DNA of 64,000 bases from Salvia splendens. Lineage: Eukaryota > Streptophyta > Magnoliopsida > Lamiales > Lamiaceae. How positions within the stretch are numbered: the stretch's first letter is position 1; every line of letters begins with the position of its first letter. Of this stretch, positions 34,353 to 47,017 are shown piece by piece. Below the pieces are notes generated by a model. That model saw only the letters and a list, made by a program, of their open reading frames with translations. It made no database searches and had not been told where the DNA came from. Location: NCBI RefSeq assembly GCF_004379255.2, contig NC_056039.1:34237883-34301882 (forward strand), given 5' to 3'. A program made the translations under genes and the position numbers.

Positions 34353-37300
34353 TCAAGCGTGTCTTGGTGCGTTGTCGTGCAGCTGTGTTGATCTCACATT
34401 CGGATCATCCTGCTATGGACAACAATATATAAGTAAGCCCTGGATTGGTGAAATTACAGAAACATTTGAAGTAAACCTAACAATCCCATGAACTAACCCG
34501 GATGCCATAGCCGAAATTTGTAGGGCGGAAAAACTCCATATGCCCCTTCAAGGATGACCACAAAATCAGAACGAATTATCGAAGCAATGGGAAAAGGAAA
34601 AAGCTACACGACAAAGAAAGTTACCATTCCAGGCATTGTGGGCTGAGTGCCATAGTAGCCATCGTGGGTAGGTGCAATGGAGTTCAGCTGGCCCTAAAGA
34701 AGGTAATAACTTCAGATTCCATTATTACTAGAAAGAGTTAATAGATGTGATTAGAGGACGTACTAGTCCCTGAATGGCTGGTTGGTTCCCAAAGTAACTA
34801 TCACGTGTGGGACCCATTAAGTTCAGCTGTGCCATTCAAATAGAGGGAAACCAAGTTACAGTGAGACAATTAGAACTTGTGTACTTTTTCATGTATAATT
34901 GAAGGTATGTTTCTTACCATTCCCGGAGCACCTTGATGATGACCAAAAAATCCATCCAGATTTACAGGTCGAGAACTCAGTTTTTCCTAAGCATTAAAAC
35001 AATGACTGATTTAGGCTTACAGGTCGAGAACTCGGTTTTTCCTAAGCATTAACAAGAAGCAACAATACAAAATCTCATGTTTGCACAAGATTTATTTTAG
35101 GCATATCTCAAGTAAGAAACATTTCTACAGAAAAAATGAGCACGCAACAACATTGACGTACAATTTGTTGTAAGCTATCTGCCGTGCCAGCTGTAATAAC
35201 ATCTGGCTCCATGTTAACCTGCAATGCAGATAATGCATGACTTAAAGATATAGAAAACATAAAAGAATATGTATTTGATTCAAGACAAACCTTTCTCTTC
35301 TTAGTTGTATTCTTCTTCTTATTTGTCTTGCCCAAACTCCCACTTTGAGTGCCATCTTCTATGCACAAAATACCCGGGGAAGCAGAAGGTCCAGCTTCTA
35401 GAAGATTCTTACTGGAGTAGTTGGCATTCAAACAGTTCTCAAAAGCTTCATCAAGTGCACGAAGAGACAGATTGTAACTCTCTTGTGATAATGATCCTTC
35501 TTCACCAAATTTCATAGCCCTTTGACAAAGATCATTATATTGCTGCAGCCTTGAGTGCACCTGCTCAGACCCTTCCCCCATCGAGTATCTGCTCTTGGCG
35601 TCTTTGGTCCACCGTTTCAAAATATATTGTGAAGGTATTGTCGAGATGCCACAGATTTGAAGAACTATCATTGCATGTCTACAAAGGAAACCTTTCAGTT
35701 CAAATAAGCGGCATATGCAGGACACTTCAGATTTCAACTCGTTCAATGTGACAATAAATTCTTGATTCCTCTCATAATCTTGTACTTTGAAAGTGACCAC
35801 TGCATCAACCTGTTCCTCTTTCTTAGGTATACATGCTACAGCACCCAATACCTCAACTTGAAATTTCCTCAATACAGAAAGAGTATAAAGGCTAGCTACA
35901 TGCTTCTCGAATGGTGAAGGGGACTTCAAAGCAGGCTGCTTATTCCATGTATCAGAAGAGGCCTTTGCTTCCTCTTCATACCTATCTTGCAGAATGGCAT
36001 CATATTGTTTTACGAACTCTTGCACAGTTGTTTTCTTATGTACATACTTGTCAAAGAAAGAATTCACACTATCTGACCGTTGACCTGTTGACATACCAGC
36101 AAAAAATCCATCTTTAGTAAAGTTAGGCACCCACATTTTGTGATCTTCATACAATGACTGGATCAACTCATTGTCTTTTAGTTCAAATCTATCCACCAGC
36201 TTGAGCCACCTCTTTTCAAACTCCTCCTCTGTCCAAGACCTATAAATGCATTTTTCGAATTTAGATATGAAGTTTTCGTTCTGTTTGATTACACTATTCA
36301 ATGTTTCTGAAATCTTTCCCACTACATGCCACAAGGAGAAAAAATGAAGAGTGGATGGAAAAACATCTGAAATAACAGACTTGAAAACCAGTTCTTGCTC
36401 AGTGAGTATAATTTTCGGAGCCTGGCCACCCATAGCCTTCAACCACATTCTCATGACCCATGAATATGTCGCCATGTTTTCTTCAGAAAGCAAAGCACAT
36501 CCGAGTAGCATGAACTGATAGTGCTGATTGACCCCAACAAAAAGAGCTAAAGGCATTTTATACTTGTTTCGGATATAGCTGGTATCAAAAGACACGACAT
36601 CACTGAAATTAGGATAATCATGCCTGCTTTTGGCATCAATCCAAAATAGACTCTTCAGGCGTTGATCGTCACCAACATCCACTGCATAAAAGAAGTTTGA
36701 ATTTAGAGTCTGCATATGGACAAAAAACTCAAGCATAGCACTCGCCTCCACTGCATCCATTGCCATACTCCTGCCCTTTTCAAATTGGCCTCTGGATTCA
36801 TGTTTAAGACCGACTGCACTTTTATATTCAGCGAACTGTCTAGCCATTGCAGCATACATCCTTCTGGTCTGTTCACTTACAGCTTGGGCAGGTAAAAGTT
36901 CGTGGTTATGCTCTTTCTCAAATCTATGGATTATCCATTTCCCGTCGGACCTTCTCTTAACATGCATACTTGCTTTACAATCTGTCTTGGAACATGCTCG
37001 ACGACCTGTAGCATTCTCTGAATCCTGATTGGTTCCTTGTCTACTGCGTGGACGGTTCAAAGATTTCTCATACTCACGCTTTGTTCCATATCTAGAACAT
37101 GCATATTTTGCATCGATGAATTCCCTTGATGTTTTTGAACGGCGGCTATTCTGAATTGCAGTATTAAATCCCACGGATCTAGCATATTCCTGATAGAAAG
37201 CATAGGCGTCCCCGTGAGACTCAAATTCCATACCAGGAAGTGGCTCAAGAATCGTCAGATCTTTAAAATCTATATCGGGTAAGGGAGAGTTCACATCATC

Positions 37301-37459
37301 AACATCTTCAATGTGCAACTTGTCCTCCTCTCCCATACTCTCACCCACTCCATCTACATTAAGGGGCTTCTCTTCCCCATCTAGCATATTAACAATTCCA
37401 TTAGGCTCTTCTAAATCCTTATCATGCTCTCCAGAAGGCAACCTAAGATCTATATCCAT
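34353..37459 (-). CDS. FHY3: FAR-RED ELONGATED HYPOCOTYL 3 orthologue (FHY3)
   Basis: Seven coding exons on the minus strand: 37459-35291, 35218-35162, 34986-34918, 34826-34764, 34693-34625, 34545-34498 and 34409-34353, giving 843 residues (Arabidopsis FHY3 is about 840). It is a transcription factor of phytochrome A signalling derived from a MULE transposase. Domains: N-terminal FAR1 DNA-binding domain (about 85-185, WRKY-GCM1-like zinc finger ending in HNHE), MULE transposase-like domain (about 285-380, [16 protein letters not shown]) and SWIM zinc finger (about 580-600, [16 protein letters not shown]). A C-terminal tail has [18 protein letters not shown] repeats. The opening MDIDLRL and the ending LHDNAPRHA are FHY3-like rather than FAR1-like. 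An additional 5' UTR intron is likely. The acceptor region of exon 3 is partly duplicated. Confidence 0.93.
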
Positions 37460-38690
37460 AAAAACAACCTGTTTTCCTGCAATAAGCTGTTGTCTAGTGA
37501 CCTGTAAAATTAAACATGATTTTGAGCTATGTAGAGCATTATAAGAGCTTTGATAATGTTCTGCATTTATTTTTCAGTTCACTGCCACAAGAAAAAAAGA
37601 AAAGGAGCAATATATATCAGATAAGAAGTTAGATTGTGCTTTATTCGATGATTTCTCATGCTCCCCTTTGTCACTGGACGCAAGAAATAGCCACCACATT
37701 CACCGTTATGCACACGGGCATATACAAGGCGGTAAGTAGAAGGTGGAAAAGCACGTACCAGAGTACATCTTTTACAAGGGCAGAAACTTAAAGAAGATAG
37801 TATGTTAAAATTTACAGAAGAGGATAGATTACAGTAAGTGATTTAGCTCAGTATCAAGAATGTCACTGCAATTCAATTCAGCACATCATGATACACCAAT
37901 GACTCAAAAACACAGGAATTCCATACAGAAACTGCATAAATCTAAATAACTGAATCCCATTAACTCATTCTTAGCCTTCTCCTCATACAATTTGCCTTCC
38001 TCTGTAAACCCTAAGGCCCCTACCCTCACCACTTCCACGTCCGAACAAACCAGCTCTGTATTGATAATAGTGCTATCACTACCAACATAACCATCACCGA
38101 CCAACACTAACATCGGGTAGCTAGCTATTGACAACATGTTAAAAATAGGCAGCTTTTAGCTCCAAGCACAAAAGAAGCAAGAGCCAACAAGCCTAGATAG
38201 TACATTATAAAATTTTCACCACATTTTGCGAAAAGAAACAGCACAAGAGAATGAACAAACGAGAAAAACACTACGTTCAGGCAAAATCAATTTTCGAAAA
38301 AAGAAAAAGTAAGACAAGGAGATAAAGCTAAAAGGCGGCATGAATTTGAGCTGGAAATCAGGGGAAGTTTTTGCGGTTTTTTAGATTGATCATTAAGCAA
38401 GAAAAGGCAACGAATTGTCGAATTGTTTGAGCTGAAGAGAAAGGGAGGGAGAAATAGAGGGAGGGTGGAGGGAAAAAGTCGTTATGGAGGTGGAGAGTGG
38501 TGATTACCTGCGATTTTTATAGTAGAAATCTTCAGAGCTGCAAATCCACGCGAGGGTTTGGGCGAGTCGACGATGTTTTTCCCCAAATTTGGAGATTAGG
38601 GTTCTCTCGATTTGTGATTGCCACTCGCTCTCCTTCAACACTCTCTCTCACTCGCTCTGCCCTTTTCTCTCTCTAGCGCGTGCCTCTCTT
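37460..38690 (-). other. FHY3 5' UTR, leader intron and promoter-proximal region
   Basis: A 3' splice site (TTTACAG) at about 37502 and a 5' splice site (GCAG|GTAATC) at 38508/38507 suggest a leader intron of about 1 kb with a noncoding first exon upstream of 38508. GCGCGTG at 38676-38682 equals CACGCGC on the gene's strand, the known FHY3/FAR1-binding site. A 77-codon ORF at 37904-38137 inside the leader intron is not recognised. Confidence 0.55.
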
Positions 38691-40558
38691 CTCCATGCCA
38701 CAGCACACTTTTATTACTCCACATATTGCAATTATTTATTTGGGATAATTAAACATACATACAAAATATTTTATTCTAATTTTAATTTTATATAAAACAT
38801 TTAAGTTTATACAATAATTAATATAATAATTAAAGAAGAAATGTTTACTTGAAACACTAATAAAAGATTTTGTATCATTTATACGAACTTAAAACTTATT
38901 TTACTAGTAATTTAAAACATCAGTGAAATATTTTGTGCGTAAGTGTAATTAAGCCACTAGAAACGTTTCGTGCTTTTATACTATGCAATCTACGGAGTGT
39001 AAGCATGTCATTTTAATGATCTGCGATGCCATATGTGAGTGTTTAAGTATGACAAACAAAATGTGTAATTGTTCGGAAAAATTAATAATAAGACCCTTAA
39101 TTCTATGGAAACATATACATATAGTAGTTTTTTCTTGAGAACTAAAAATAATTGTGTTGAAGGTACGAAGCTGTAAGAATCACTTAATCCACTAATGGGC
39201 TATTGCTCCCATGTAATCATTATATTTTGTAGAGTAGATAAAATCAATATAAAAAGAAATGAAATATTTTTGAGTGTATCTCATGTAAATTTCATTTTAT
39301 TTGCTACTAACCCATTGAAAATACAAGAAGCTATAACTGTATCCAAGTAAAGTTTCATTAATACTACATTATTTCATAAAACAGATTCATAACTATTTAA
39401 CCACATCAAAAATCTAAAATGTTAGAGTGACGTCAAAATAGATTAGACCTAATTTGAACTGGACGTGTCTCCACTCAAGAAAAAGGAGATGTCATATTAT
39501 TTGATGTAAGCTTTATTGTTACTTTCAATAATTATTTGTGGAAATAATATCCTTAAATACATACCCCACATTAATCAATTATATGTGGAAATAATTTCCT
39601 TAAAGAAAAAAAATAGAACTAGAGGCTTGATACCCATCCATATATTTTGGGAATTTATTGCTTCTCTTATGAAAATTATTTGCAGAATCTTTTTCTAACG
39701 GAGCAAAAGTATATCTTTTACATATTCCCTCCATCCCCGTGTCCTAATTTTTCATTTTGGTTTGTCTCATATTAATTGTCATACTTCTGTTTTACCAGTA
39801 ACCATCTCACATTCCACTAACTCATTTTTACTCATATTTTTCAACTCATTTTTATTACATTTCTTAAAACTCGTGTCGGGTCAAAGTGTGACGCATATTG
39901 GGGACGAAGGAAGTACTATTTTTCAATTACGTGGTATACATTTAATTACCCATGTATAATTATGGATGACTCCATAAATATGGAATACCGTAACTATACA
40001 TCTAATTAATTTAATTTCGTAGAAATTCAAAAGTAACATTATCCAAACTCACAACTCTGACCTCTATCTCCAAAAAAGAATAGAATGACAACATTATCTA
40101 GCATAGTTAAATGGTATGTGACCTCATGTTTATAGCATACGATATAAGATAAATAAATACAATAGAAAAGGACCATGTATATTTCGACTATCCCAGATTA
40201 ATTGAGTCATTTAGTGACAAAAAAACGTTTCAATTACAATTAATAAGAGAAGAATAGAGTATACTATCACAATCCCTAGAACATGGAATTTCAAGTACTA
40301 ATGGAATTAAATAAATGAAAAAATTATCTAAAGGAAGCAAGAGAAAATTCCACACGATTTCAGCCAATACTGAATCTGGACGTGATACCATTGTGATAGC
40401 ATTTTTATGTGGAACTTCTGTACTTGTCATTGTCCATATCAAGATCACCCATTTTAATAAAACACCACCTCTCCCTCTCTCTCACACACACTCTTCCTAG
40501 TGCTCTCTTTTGTCTGCATGCTTTGCCCAACCTCATAGTATTAATTTTTGCCTAAGAA
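38691..40558. other. Divergent intergenic region between FHY3 and the GABA transaminase gene
   Basis: About 1.9 kb of AT-rich sequence with a MITE at 39724-39915. CT-rich sequence (CCTCTCCCTCTCTCTCACAC, about 40470-40490) precedes the GABA transaminase start and looks like a transcription start/leader region. No further gene is seen. Confidence 0.5.
39724..39915. mobile_element. Stowaway-like MITE
   Basis: About 190 bp with ends TTCCCTCCATCCCCGTGTCC and GGGGACGAAGGAAGTA forming an imperfect inverted repeat. Noncoding. Confidence 0.5.
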
Positions 40559-43500
40559 ATGTATCGCCTACTTCAAACAACTCTAAGAAACGCCACCCAG
40601 GTTCCAATCCCACTTCAAGATTGATTTTTTCTTGTATGTAGAGGTGTATCTATCTACATGTATTGCATGCTAATTTGTATTTAGTCTTTCTGTTTTCAAT
40701 TTTTTTGTCTTTTCATGTTGATTCTTGATGTATTTTACTGTATTTGAATTTTGTTTCTTCCCGCTCCATGGAGACAGATTCTTTGCTGGAGGTGTCTAAT
40801 TTAACTTATTTTTTCATTAATTAGGGTGCTAAAATATCATAATTTTTGGGTGGGGTGGGGTGGGGTGGGGGTGGTTGGGGGTAAGATTGACTTCTATGGT
40901 GGATAAAAAATTCAATCTTTTTTACTTTCTTGATTGATTTGGTGAATACCTTAATGTTATGCAGTAAGAAGTGGTGAATGAATAGATTTTACATTTTTCT
41001 TGTTTCTTGGAAAACTTTTTACTTATCAGATTTCATACTAATGAAATATGTTTTGGGATTGAAGATTCTGTTGTGGTATTCTGTTTTATTTTGATCTTAG
41101 TTTGTGTATTTGTAGCTCATTCAATGTCTCAAATGATACATTGGTCAAGATTCAAGACGAAACGAAACAATAAAATCAACTAATTCGTAACTAGTAGTGC
41201 TTGTATATTGACAATGAGAGACTGAGTTTATGTGGATTGAGTGTAGCCCGAAGTTCTAGTGCTTGGATGGGCGGCTACTCTTAAAAACGACCTTAATGTC
41301 AATTGTTCTTAGTTCATATAGTAGTTCATTTGTGTCAGGCTTGCTGCATCCTTGGAATGTTTCCTAAATTGGATGTTTAATACTGTTTCCCTGTCTTTGA
41401 AGCCTCGTTTTGCTCTCTATGTCTAAGTTCGAGAAGAGTTGCGTCTTTTTTTTCCTAAGGCCAACAAGTAAAAGCTTGAGTGACTCGGTTTACTTTCTAG
41501 TTAATGCATTGAGTGAGTTGTGGACCTATTTTGGTGAATGATTTGGGCTCTAACAGTCCCAATTAACAATAACAGCACGCCCGAGATTGCAATTTACATC
41601 TCTGAGTTGATGTTTTGTGTGGTATAATATGATTTTTTTACCTTCGGAAACTAAAAATGCACCATAGATTGGGATTTTTGGAATTGGACCAGAAAATTCA
41701 TTGCCTTGATGGCTTTAAACTTGGTTTCTAACGTTTAACCTGGATTAAAACAGGCTGGCTGCAATGTAAAAGATGTTTCAGCACGTAAAATCTTGCAGAA
41801 TGATTTGGTTCGGGCTTTCACAGCTGCGAAATCATATGGTTCAGAAGCATCTGCTCAGGAGGATCTTCCATCACCTAATGAGAAAGAGTATGCGCCCTTT
41901 TCTTTTCTTTACTAGTTTCTTTGCATTTACCCCTTCGTTTTTTTCTATTCATAGCCATAAAGAATAGCCATGGCATGAAGATGATTCTTCATGAAATTGC
42001 CAGTTAAAATTATTAACTCTTTCCATTCTTAGCTTTAAGGGGCATGATATGCTAGCTCCCTTTACGGCTGGATGGCAGTCTGCAGACGTGAACCCTCTAG
42101 TAATCGCAAAGTCAGAGGTACTGAAGCTCTCTCGACATTTCAGTTTCATTCATAAGATTTCCAACTTTTAGTTATGATTATTTTTCTTTTTTGATTTAGG
42201 GGTCCTACGTGTATGATGTTAACGGAAAAAAGTATCTTGATGCTCTTGCTGGTCTATGGTCCACTTGTCTTGGTACTCACACACTCCCATTTCATACCCG
42301 ACTATTTAAACTATTTTGTAGCTGCTACTCGATTATTGTTCTGTATTAAAACTTTTTGTGCACTTGAAATCCATTATGTTATATATCAGCAATCGTCGTG
42401 AATTTCACTGTATGCATGCTCTGGTGTTCTTGTAGGTGGCAACGAGCCTCGTCTTGTTGAAGCTGCAGTGAAACAACTAAACACCTTGCCGTTTTATCAC
42501 TCCTTTTGGAACCGTACCACAAAACCCGCTTTGGTAAGACGACTTCCTCCCTTTCTGGAAGCCGGAAGCATAGATTCAGGACACCATCATTTGGATTTCT
42601 CTATGAATGCAGGATCTAGCGAGTGAGCTATTGGAGATATTCACGGCTAGAAAAATGGCTAAGGCCTTCTTCACGAACAGTGGATCGGAAGCCAACGATA
42701 CCCAGGTTTTGATCTTCTTGGGCTCGACTTTCGTGTCCATCTTTCTTGATAGTTTACTATACTTTTATGCTTTTCCTGGTCTTGCAGGTGAAGTTGGTTT
42801 GGTATTACAATAATGCCCTCGGGAGACTGGACAAGAAGAAGTTCATTGCTCGATCAAAATCGTAAGGATTCCATTTCAATCATTGCTATGATACACTCAC
42901 TATGAGCTTTCTTTTCCATTGACACCTCCTTCTCTAATGGCAGATACCATGGTTCGACGCTTATAGCAGCCAGTCTCTCCGGGTATGTTTGTTTCCCTCG
43001 AGCTTTCACAAATATAACCATCATTTGTATGCAGTGAGAACCGTTAACTGAACAAGGTAACCGTGTCTGACAGTTTGCCTGCTCTGCACCAGAAATTTGA
43101 TCTACCGGCTCCGTTTATTTTACATACCGACTGCCCTCATTATTGGCGCTTCCACCAACAAGGTCGGGAAACTCTACTATACTAATTACCATATAATATG
43201 CCATTTCGTACGCCACGTTATCTGAAGAACCGAAGAATGCTTTCCAGGTGAATCGGAGGAGGAATTCTCGACCAGGTTGGCCAAGAATTTGGAAAACCTT
43301 ATCCTCAAAGAAGGACCCGACACGGTAACTCATAGTATTAGATATCAACATCATATCACTGATTTTCCATTTTCTGCCATAATTTACTACAACAAAGTTT
43401 GACTAATTTATTTTCTTCAGATTGCTGCATTCATAGCAGAACCGATTCTGGGTGCTGGCGGAGTTATACTTCCTCCTGCAACGTACTTCGAAAAGGTGAG

Positions 43501-43866
43501 ATTTTTTTTTTCACAAAATTGTGGCCCGGGATACATGCTATGTTATACTTGAATCTACCATAAATATGTAAGCAATGATGTCTACTTGTTTTGCAAATTT
43601 GCAGGTTCAAGCAGTCTTAAAGAAGTACGATATTCTTTTGATTGCTGATGAGGTAATATGTGCATTTGGAAGGCTCGGGACGATGTTTGGCTGTGATAAG
43701 TACGGAATCAAACCTGATCTGGTCTCCATAGCAAAGGTTCGTGTCATGACAAAATTGTGTTAGAAGTATTTCCTAGTTCTGTATTCGCTTATTATGGCTG
43801 GCTCTCGATATTGTACAGGCTCTCTCTTCTGCATACCTACCTATTGGAGCTATTCTTGTCAGCCCC
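40559..43866 (+). CDS. GABA-T (POP2): GABA transaminase, 5' part (exons 1 to 13a)
   Basis: Exons: 40559-40600, 41754-41887, 42033-42117, 42200-42272, 42436-42533, 42613-42705, 42788-42861, 42944-42982, 43074-43162, 43248-43324, 43421-43495, 43605-43736 and 43819-43866 (broken). The start [11 protein letters not shown] is basic and hydroxylated with no acidic residue, fitting a mitochondrial presequence. Conserved class III aminotransferase stretches are present: [45 protein letters not shown] (cofactor phosphate binding), [14 protein letters not shown] (Asp contacting the pyridine nitrogen) and the Lys at the end of exon 12. The first intron (1.15 kb) contains a G-quadruplex motif at 40848-40883. 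Confidence 0.9.
40848..40883 (+). other. G-quadruplex-forming tract in GABA transaminase intron 1
   Basis: Six runs of three to five G separated by single T bases (the last by TGGTT) lie on the coding strand. Such spacing is ideal for a parallel G-quadruplex in DNA or pre-mRNA. Confidence 0.7.
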
Positions 43867-44607
43867 TGATGGATCCGCGAATTTCTGACGTTAGTAAATG
43901 CTGGTAGAGAATGAAGATTATGACACAAAGAATTTACGTGGTTCGATTTACTGAAGTAAATCTACGTCCACGGGAAAAAGGGAGGGCAAGATTTTATTGC
44001 TTGATCTGTTTTCCACAGCTTACAAATACCAACTTGCTATTTGCTATATGGTGTTTTATCTCTAGAGAGCTTAACCCTCTTCTATCTGATCTAAGTTCTA
44101 TTTATATCTTGAACTAAGATCGTGGCTTGCATCACCACCCTAAGTCGTGGATGTCGTGTAGGTCATGGCCTAAGATCGTGGATGTAGCGTAGGTCATGGC
44201 CTACGATCGTGGCCTGAGTTGACACCACGTGGTAGTGGGTGTGTTGGACATCCTGTATGGGTCCACTAACTCCTTGTTCGGTCGAATACTGAGACCGAAC
44301 TGCTTTGGTTGCCGATCTGAGAGTAGAGCTTGATGCCGACCTGAGAGCAGAGCTTGATTGGATGGCTTTTACCGAGCTGTAGGCTGAGGCCGAACTCTTT
44401 GGTAATGCCGAACTCATACTCCTGCTTTGGTTGCCGATCTGAGAGTAGAGCTTGATGCCGACCTGAGAGCAGAGCTTGATAGGTTGGCTTTTACCGAGCT
44501 GTAGGCTGAGGCCGAACTCTTTGGTAATGCCGAACTCATACTCTTCCTTGGGCTTTGGGCTGATGGGCCGTCATTGCTGTTGGGCTTGTTTAGTACGCAC
44601 CCCATCA
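43867..44607 (-). repeat. 3' LTR of element 2
   Basis: 741 bp, starting TGATGG and ending CATCA on the plus strand. It contains an internal tandem duplication of period 122 bp (about 44301-44540, starting TGCTTTGGTTGCCGATC). TATA sequence ATATAAATAG (minus) is at 44098-44107. Confidence 0.95.
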
Positions 44608-44619
44608 CTACCCCCCCCG
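44608..44619 (-). other. Polypurine tract of element 2
   Basis: On the minus strand CGGGGGGGGTAG, identical to that of element 1, directly next to the 3' LTR. Confidence 0.75.
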
Positions 44620-44958
44620 AAAAGCGAAGTGAATCACTTCGGCGAAGCGAGTCACTTCGGCATTCTGGAAAAGGGTAAGGGGAAGGCTGAAGTCAGGGGA
44701 CGTGCCCTGCGCGTGACTGCATTAAATGCGGCATTAAATGCGACAGTAAAATCCGGCCGTCGAATCCTGAAAAGGTGGGATATGAAACGGTGCGATGATT
44801 TGAAATCTTTTCCAAATCTGATAAATTCCGCCTTTCTTCATCATTTGAACACCTTTGCTATTGGCTTCTTCTGCACTCTCTATCTTTTGCGTGAAAAATT
44901 TCCTTCCGCTTTCAAAAATTTCCTCAGGATTTCTTCAAACTTTCAAAGAGTAAGAACC

Positions 44959-46817
44959 ATGTCTGCTTCTTCTTCGTCTGAGTCTGGTAGCGGTAGAATA
45001 GGGGGTAAGGGGTCTTCTAGCCGGAAAGAATCCGGGGAGAAGACCGTAGAGTATTTTCACAGTATCTTGAGTAAGGATACTGTGATATCCCTTTACGAAA
45101 AATACTCTTTTCCTGGGGGGAAGGCGGTGGTTCCCGACGATGATCATAGGGCTAACGACCCGCCGGAGGGTTATGCCACCGTTTACGAAGCCTGCTTAGA
45201 ATGCGGGCTTCGTTTCCCTCTTCCCCCACCTTTTGTAGAGCTTCTTGATTTTTTTCAACTCCCTTTAGGTCAGGTGACTCCGAATTCTTGGAGGCACTTG
45301 TCGGCTTTTGCTGCCGAACTCCGTAGGTTAGATAAGGATCTGTCTCTGCGGGCAATCCTTAATTTTTTCCAATTTAAAAGGAAGGGATCTTGGTTTTACT
45401 TGATCCCCTTACAGCCTTTTAGGGCATTCTGCAAAACCAAGTGGCCGAAATGGCAAAACCGCTTCTTTTTTTATAATAGGACAGCGGCTCCGGGCTTCCC
45501 CTGGAGAGGGCCGAAGTCCGTGATTCCTCACCCTCGGTTAGAACCATTGGCCGAGCTCGATGACGAGCTCAACAAGATTCCCATAGTTAGGAAACAATAC
45601 ACGGAGTCTGAGCTCGTCAAGGGCGACGTCGTGTTCGACATCTCGTCTTCGGACGAAGAGGCCGAGGGTGAGGATTTCTCTTTACCTTTATGTTCTACTG
45701 CTTTAACGAAGAAAACTAACCTTGCTTTCTTGCTTTTTGGCAGTGTTCATGCTGAACAAGGCTACCCGAAAATCTTCGGAGTCCAAGGAGCCGGAGAGGC
45801 CGAAAACCACCAGCTCGGCGTCTGATGCCGAGAGGACTCCGAAAAGGCAAAAAACCTCTTCGGATTCGAAGAAGCCGGAGTCAACTTCGGCAAAGGGGAG
45901 GGGGAAGGCCCAGAAGCCCCCGAGAGCGCCAGAGAAAGACGTGGTCTTGGCGCCTCCTTCGGAACATATCTGTGAGCCGTTTTTATGGCCCACGGACTTC
46001 GCCGAGGTGAATTCTCTTCTTGATTTTCTGGCCTTGCTTTTTTCCTGTATTTTTTGTGGTCCCTTTGTTGACTTTTTTCTTTATTCATTTTCAGAGGAAC
46101 GATATGCTCTCCAAGCTCGTTGCCGTCGAACTCTCCAAAGCGTCCAATGACTATGCTGAGATGCAGAGGAAGTTGGCGGCTGCTTGTCATCGGGCCGAAC
46201 AGGCTGAGGCTAACTTTGAGAAGGCCAGAGCTGCTAGGATTTCGGCCCAGGATGAAGCTCAGTTTGCCAAAAACCAGCTCGTCATCCAGCGGGAGCAGAC
46301 GAAACGGAGGGACGCTGCTGCCGTGGTTGCCCAAGGGGAGGCTCTCCGTGTTTACACGGAGAAACTCTTTTTGAGCAGCCAGTTCTCGGCCTTTGTCGGT
46401 AGCCTGGTAAGGCTAATTGCCGATAAGGGCGAGCAGGGGGCCGACGTCGTGCTGCCTCTGTACAGCCGAGAGATAGCAGCTCGGCTTCAGAATCTGCCGC
46501 TCCTTGAGGAGCTCGCTTCATCCTCGGTCCTGCTTTCTGCAGACCGAGTCCGGAGTTGTCGAGCTGATCGGGACGAGAACCTGGAGGCTATCTTTGCCTC
46601 CGTGGGACCCGTTTCACCCGCTTCGACTTACAACGGAGAGGGTGAGGCCGAGCCGCTGGAGCTGGAGGCCGAAGTCGAGCGGGCCGGGCATCCGGAGAAG
46701 GAGGCCGATCAGGAGGCGGAGGCGAGGCCGGCAGGATGCGAGGCCGAGGCTGAGGTAGTTCAGGAGAAAGAAGCTGAACCAGACCAAGGAGCCGGAGACG
46801 AAGCTGGCGGAGTATGA
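44959..46817 (+). CDS. Antisense accessory gene 1 of element 2 (Transposase_28-like), spliced
   Basis: Three exons opposite to gag-pol: 44959-45667, 45744-46006 and 46095-46817, joined at GT-AG sites (G|GTGAGG..GGCAG and GAG|GTGAAT..TTCAG), giving 564 residues. Exon 1 encodes a domain with GYATVYEACLECGLRFPLPP followed by GQVTPNSWRHL, typical of the plant 'putative gypsy type transposon' (Transposase_28) domain. The middle is Lys/Ser/Pro-rich and nuclear-like. Exon 3 encodes an Ala/Glu-rich coiled coil (AACHRAEQAEANFEKARAAR) and an acidic C-terminus. Its role in transposition is unknown. The splice model is my inference from frame continuity; the unspliced frames overlap and also stay open for long stretches. 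Confidence 0.7.
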
Positions 46818-47017
46818 TTTCGTCTCCCTTCTCTTAGTCTAGTTTCTTCCTTGTAAAATGGCCTTGATGCCCTCCTAGTGTAAAATTTTCCTTGTGAATG
46901 AAAAATTCTCTACACTTGTCTTCGTATAGCTTTTCGTACTCGCCTTTATTCCTGTTGTATTTTACTATCTGCTCGGTACAGCTGCCGAACTAATATAGCT
47001 GCTTTGTACCCAAGGAG

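Noticed and set aside
37904..38137. 77-codon ORF on the minus strand in the FHY3 leader intron
   Set aside because: No recognisable domain, and it lies within a likely intron; it may be chance.
44476..44958. Start of antisense gene 1 inside the LTR
   Set aside because: The frame is open by chance through the LTR. The conserved, low-complexity N-terminus begins at the ATG at 44959.
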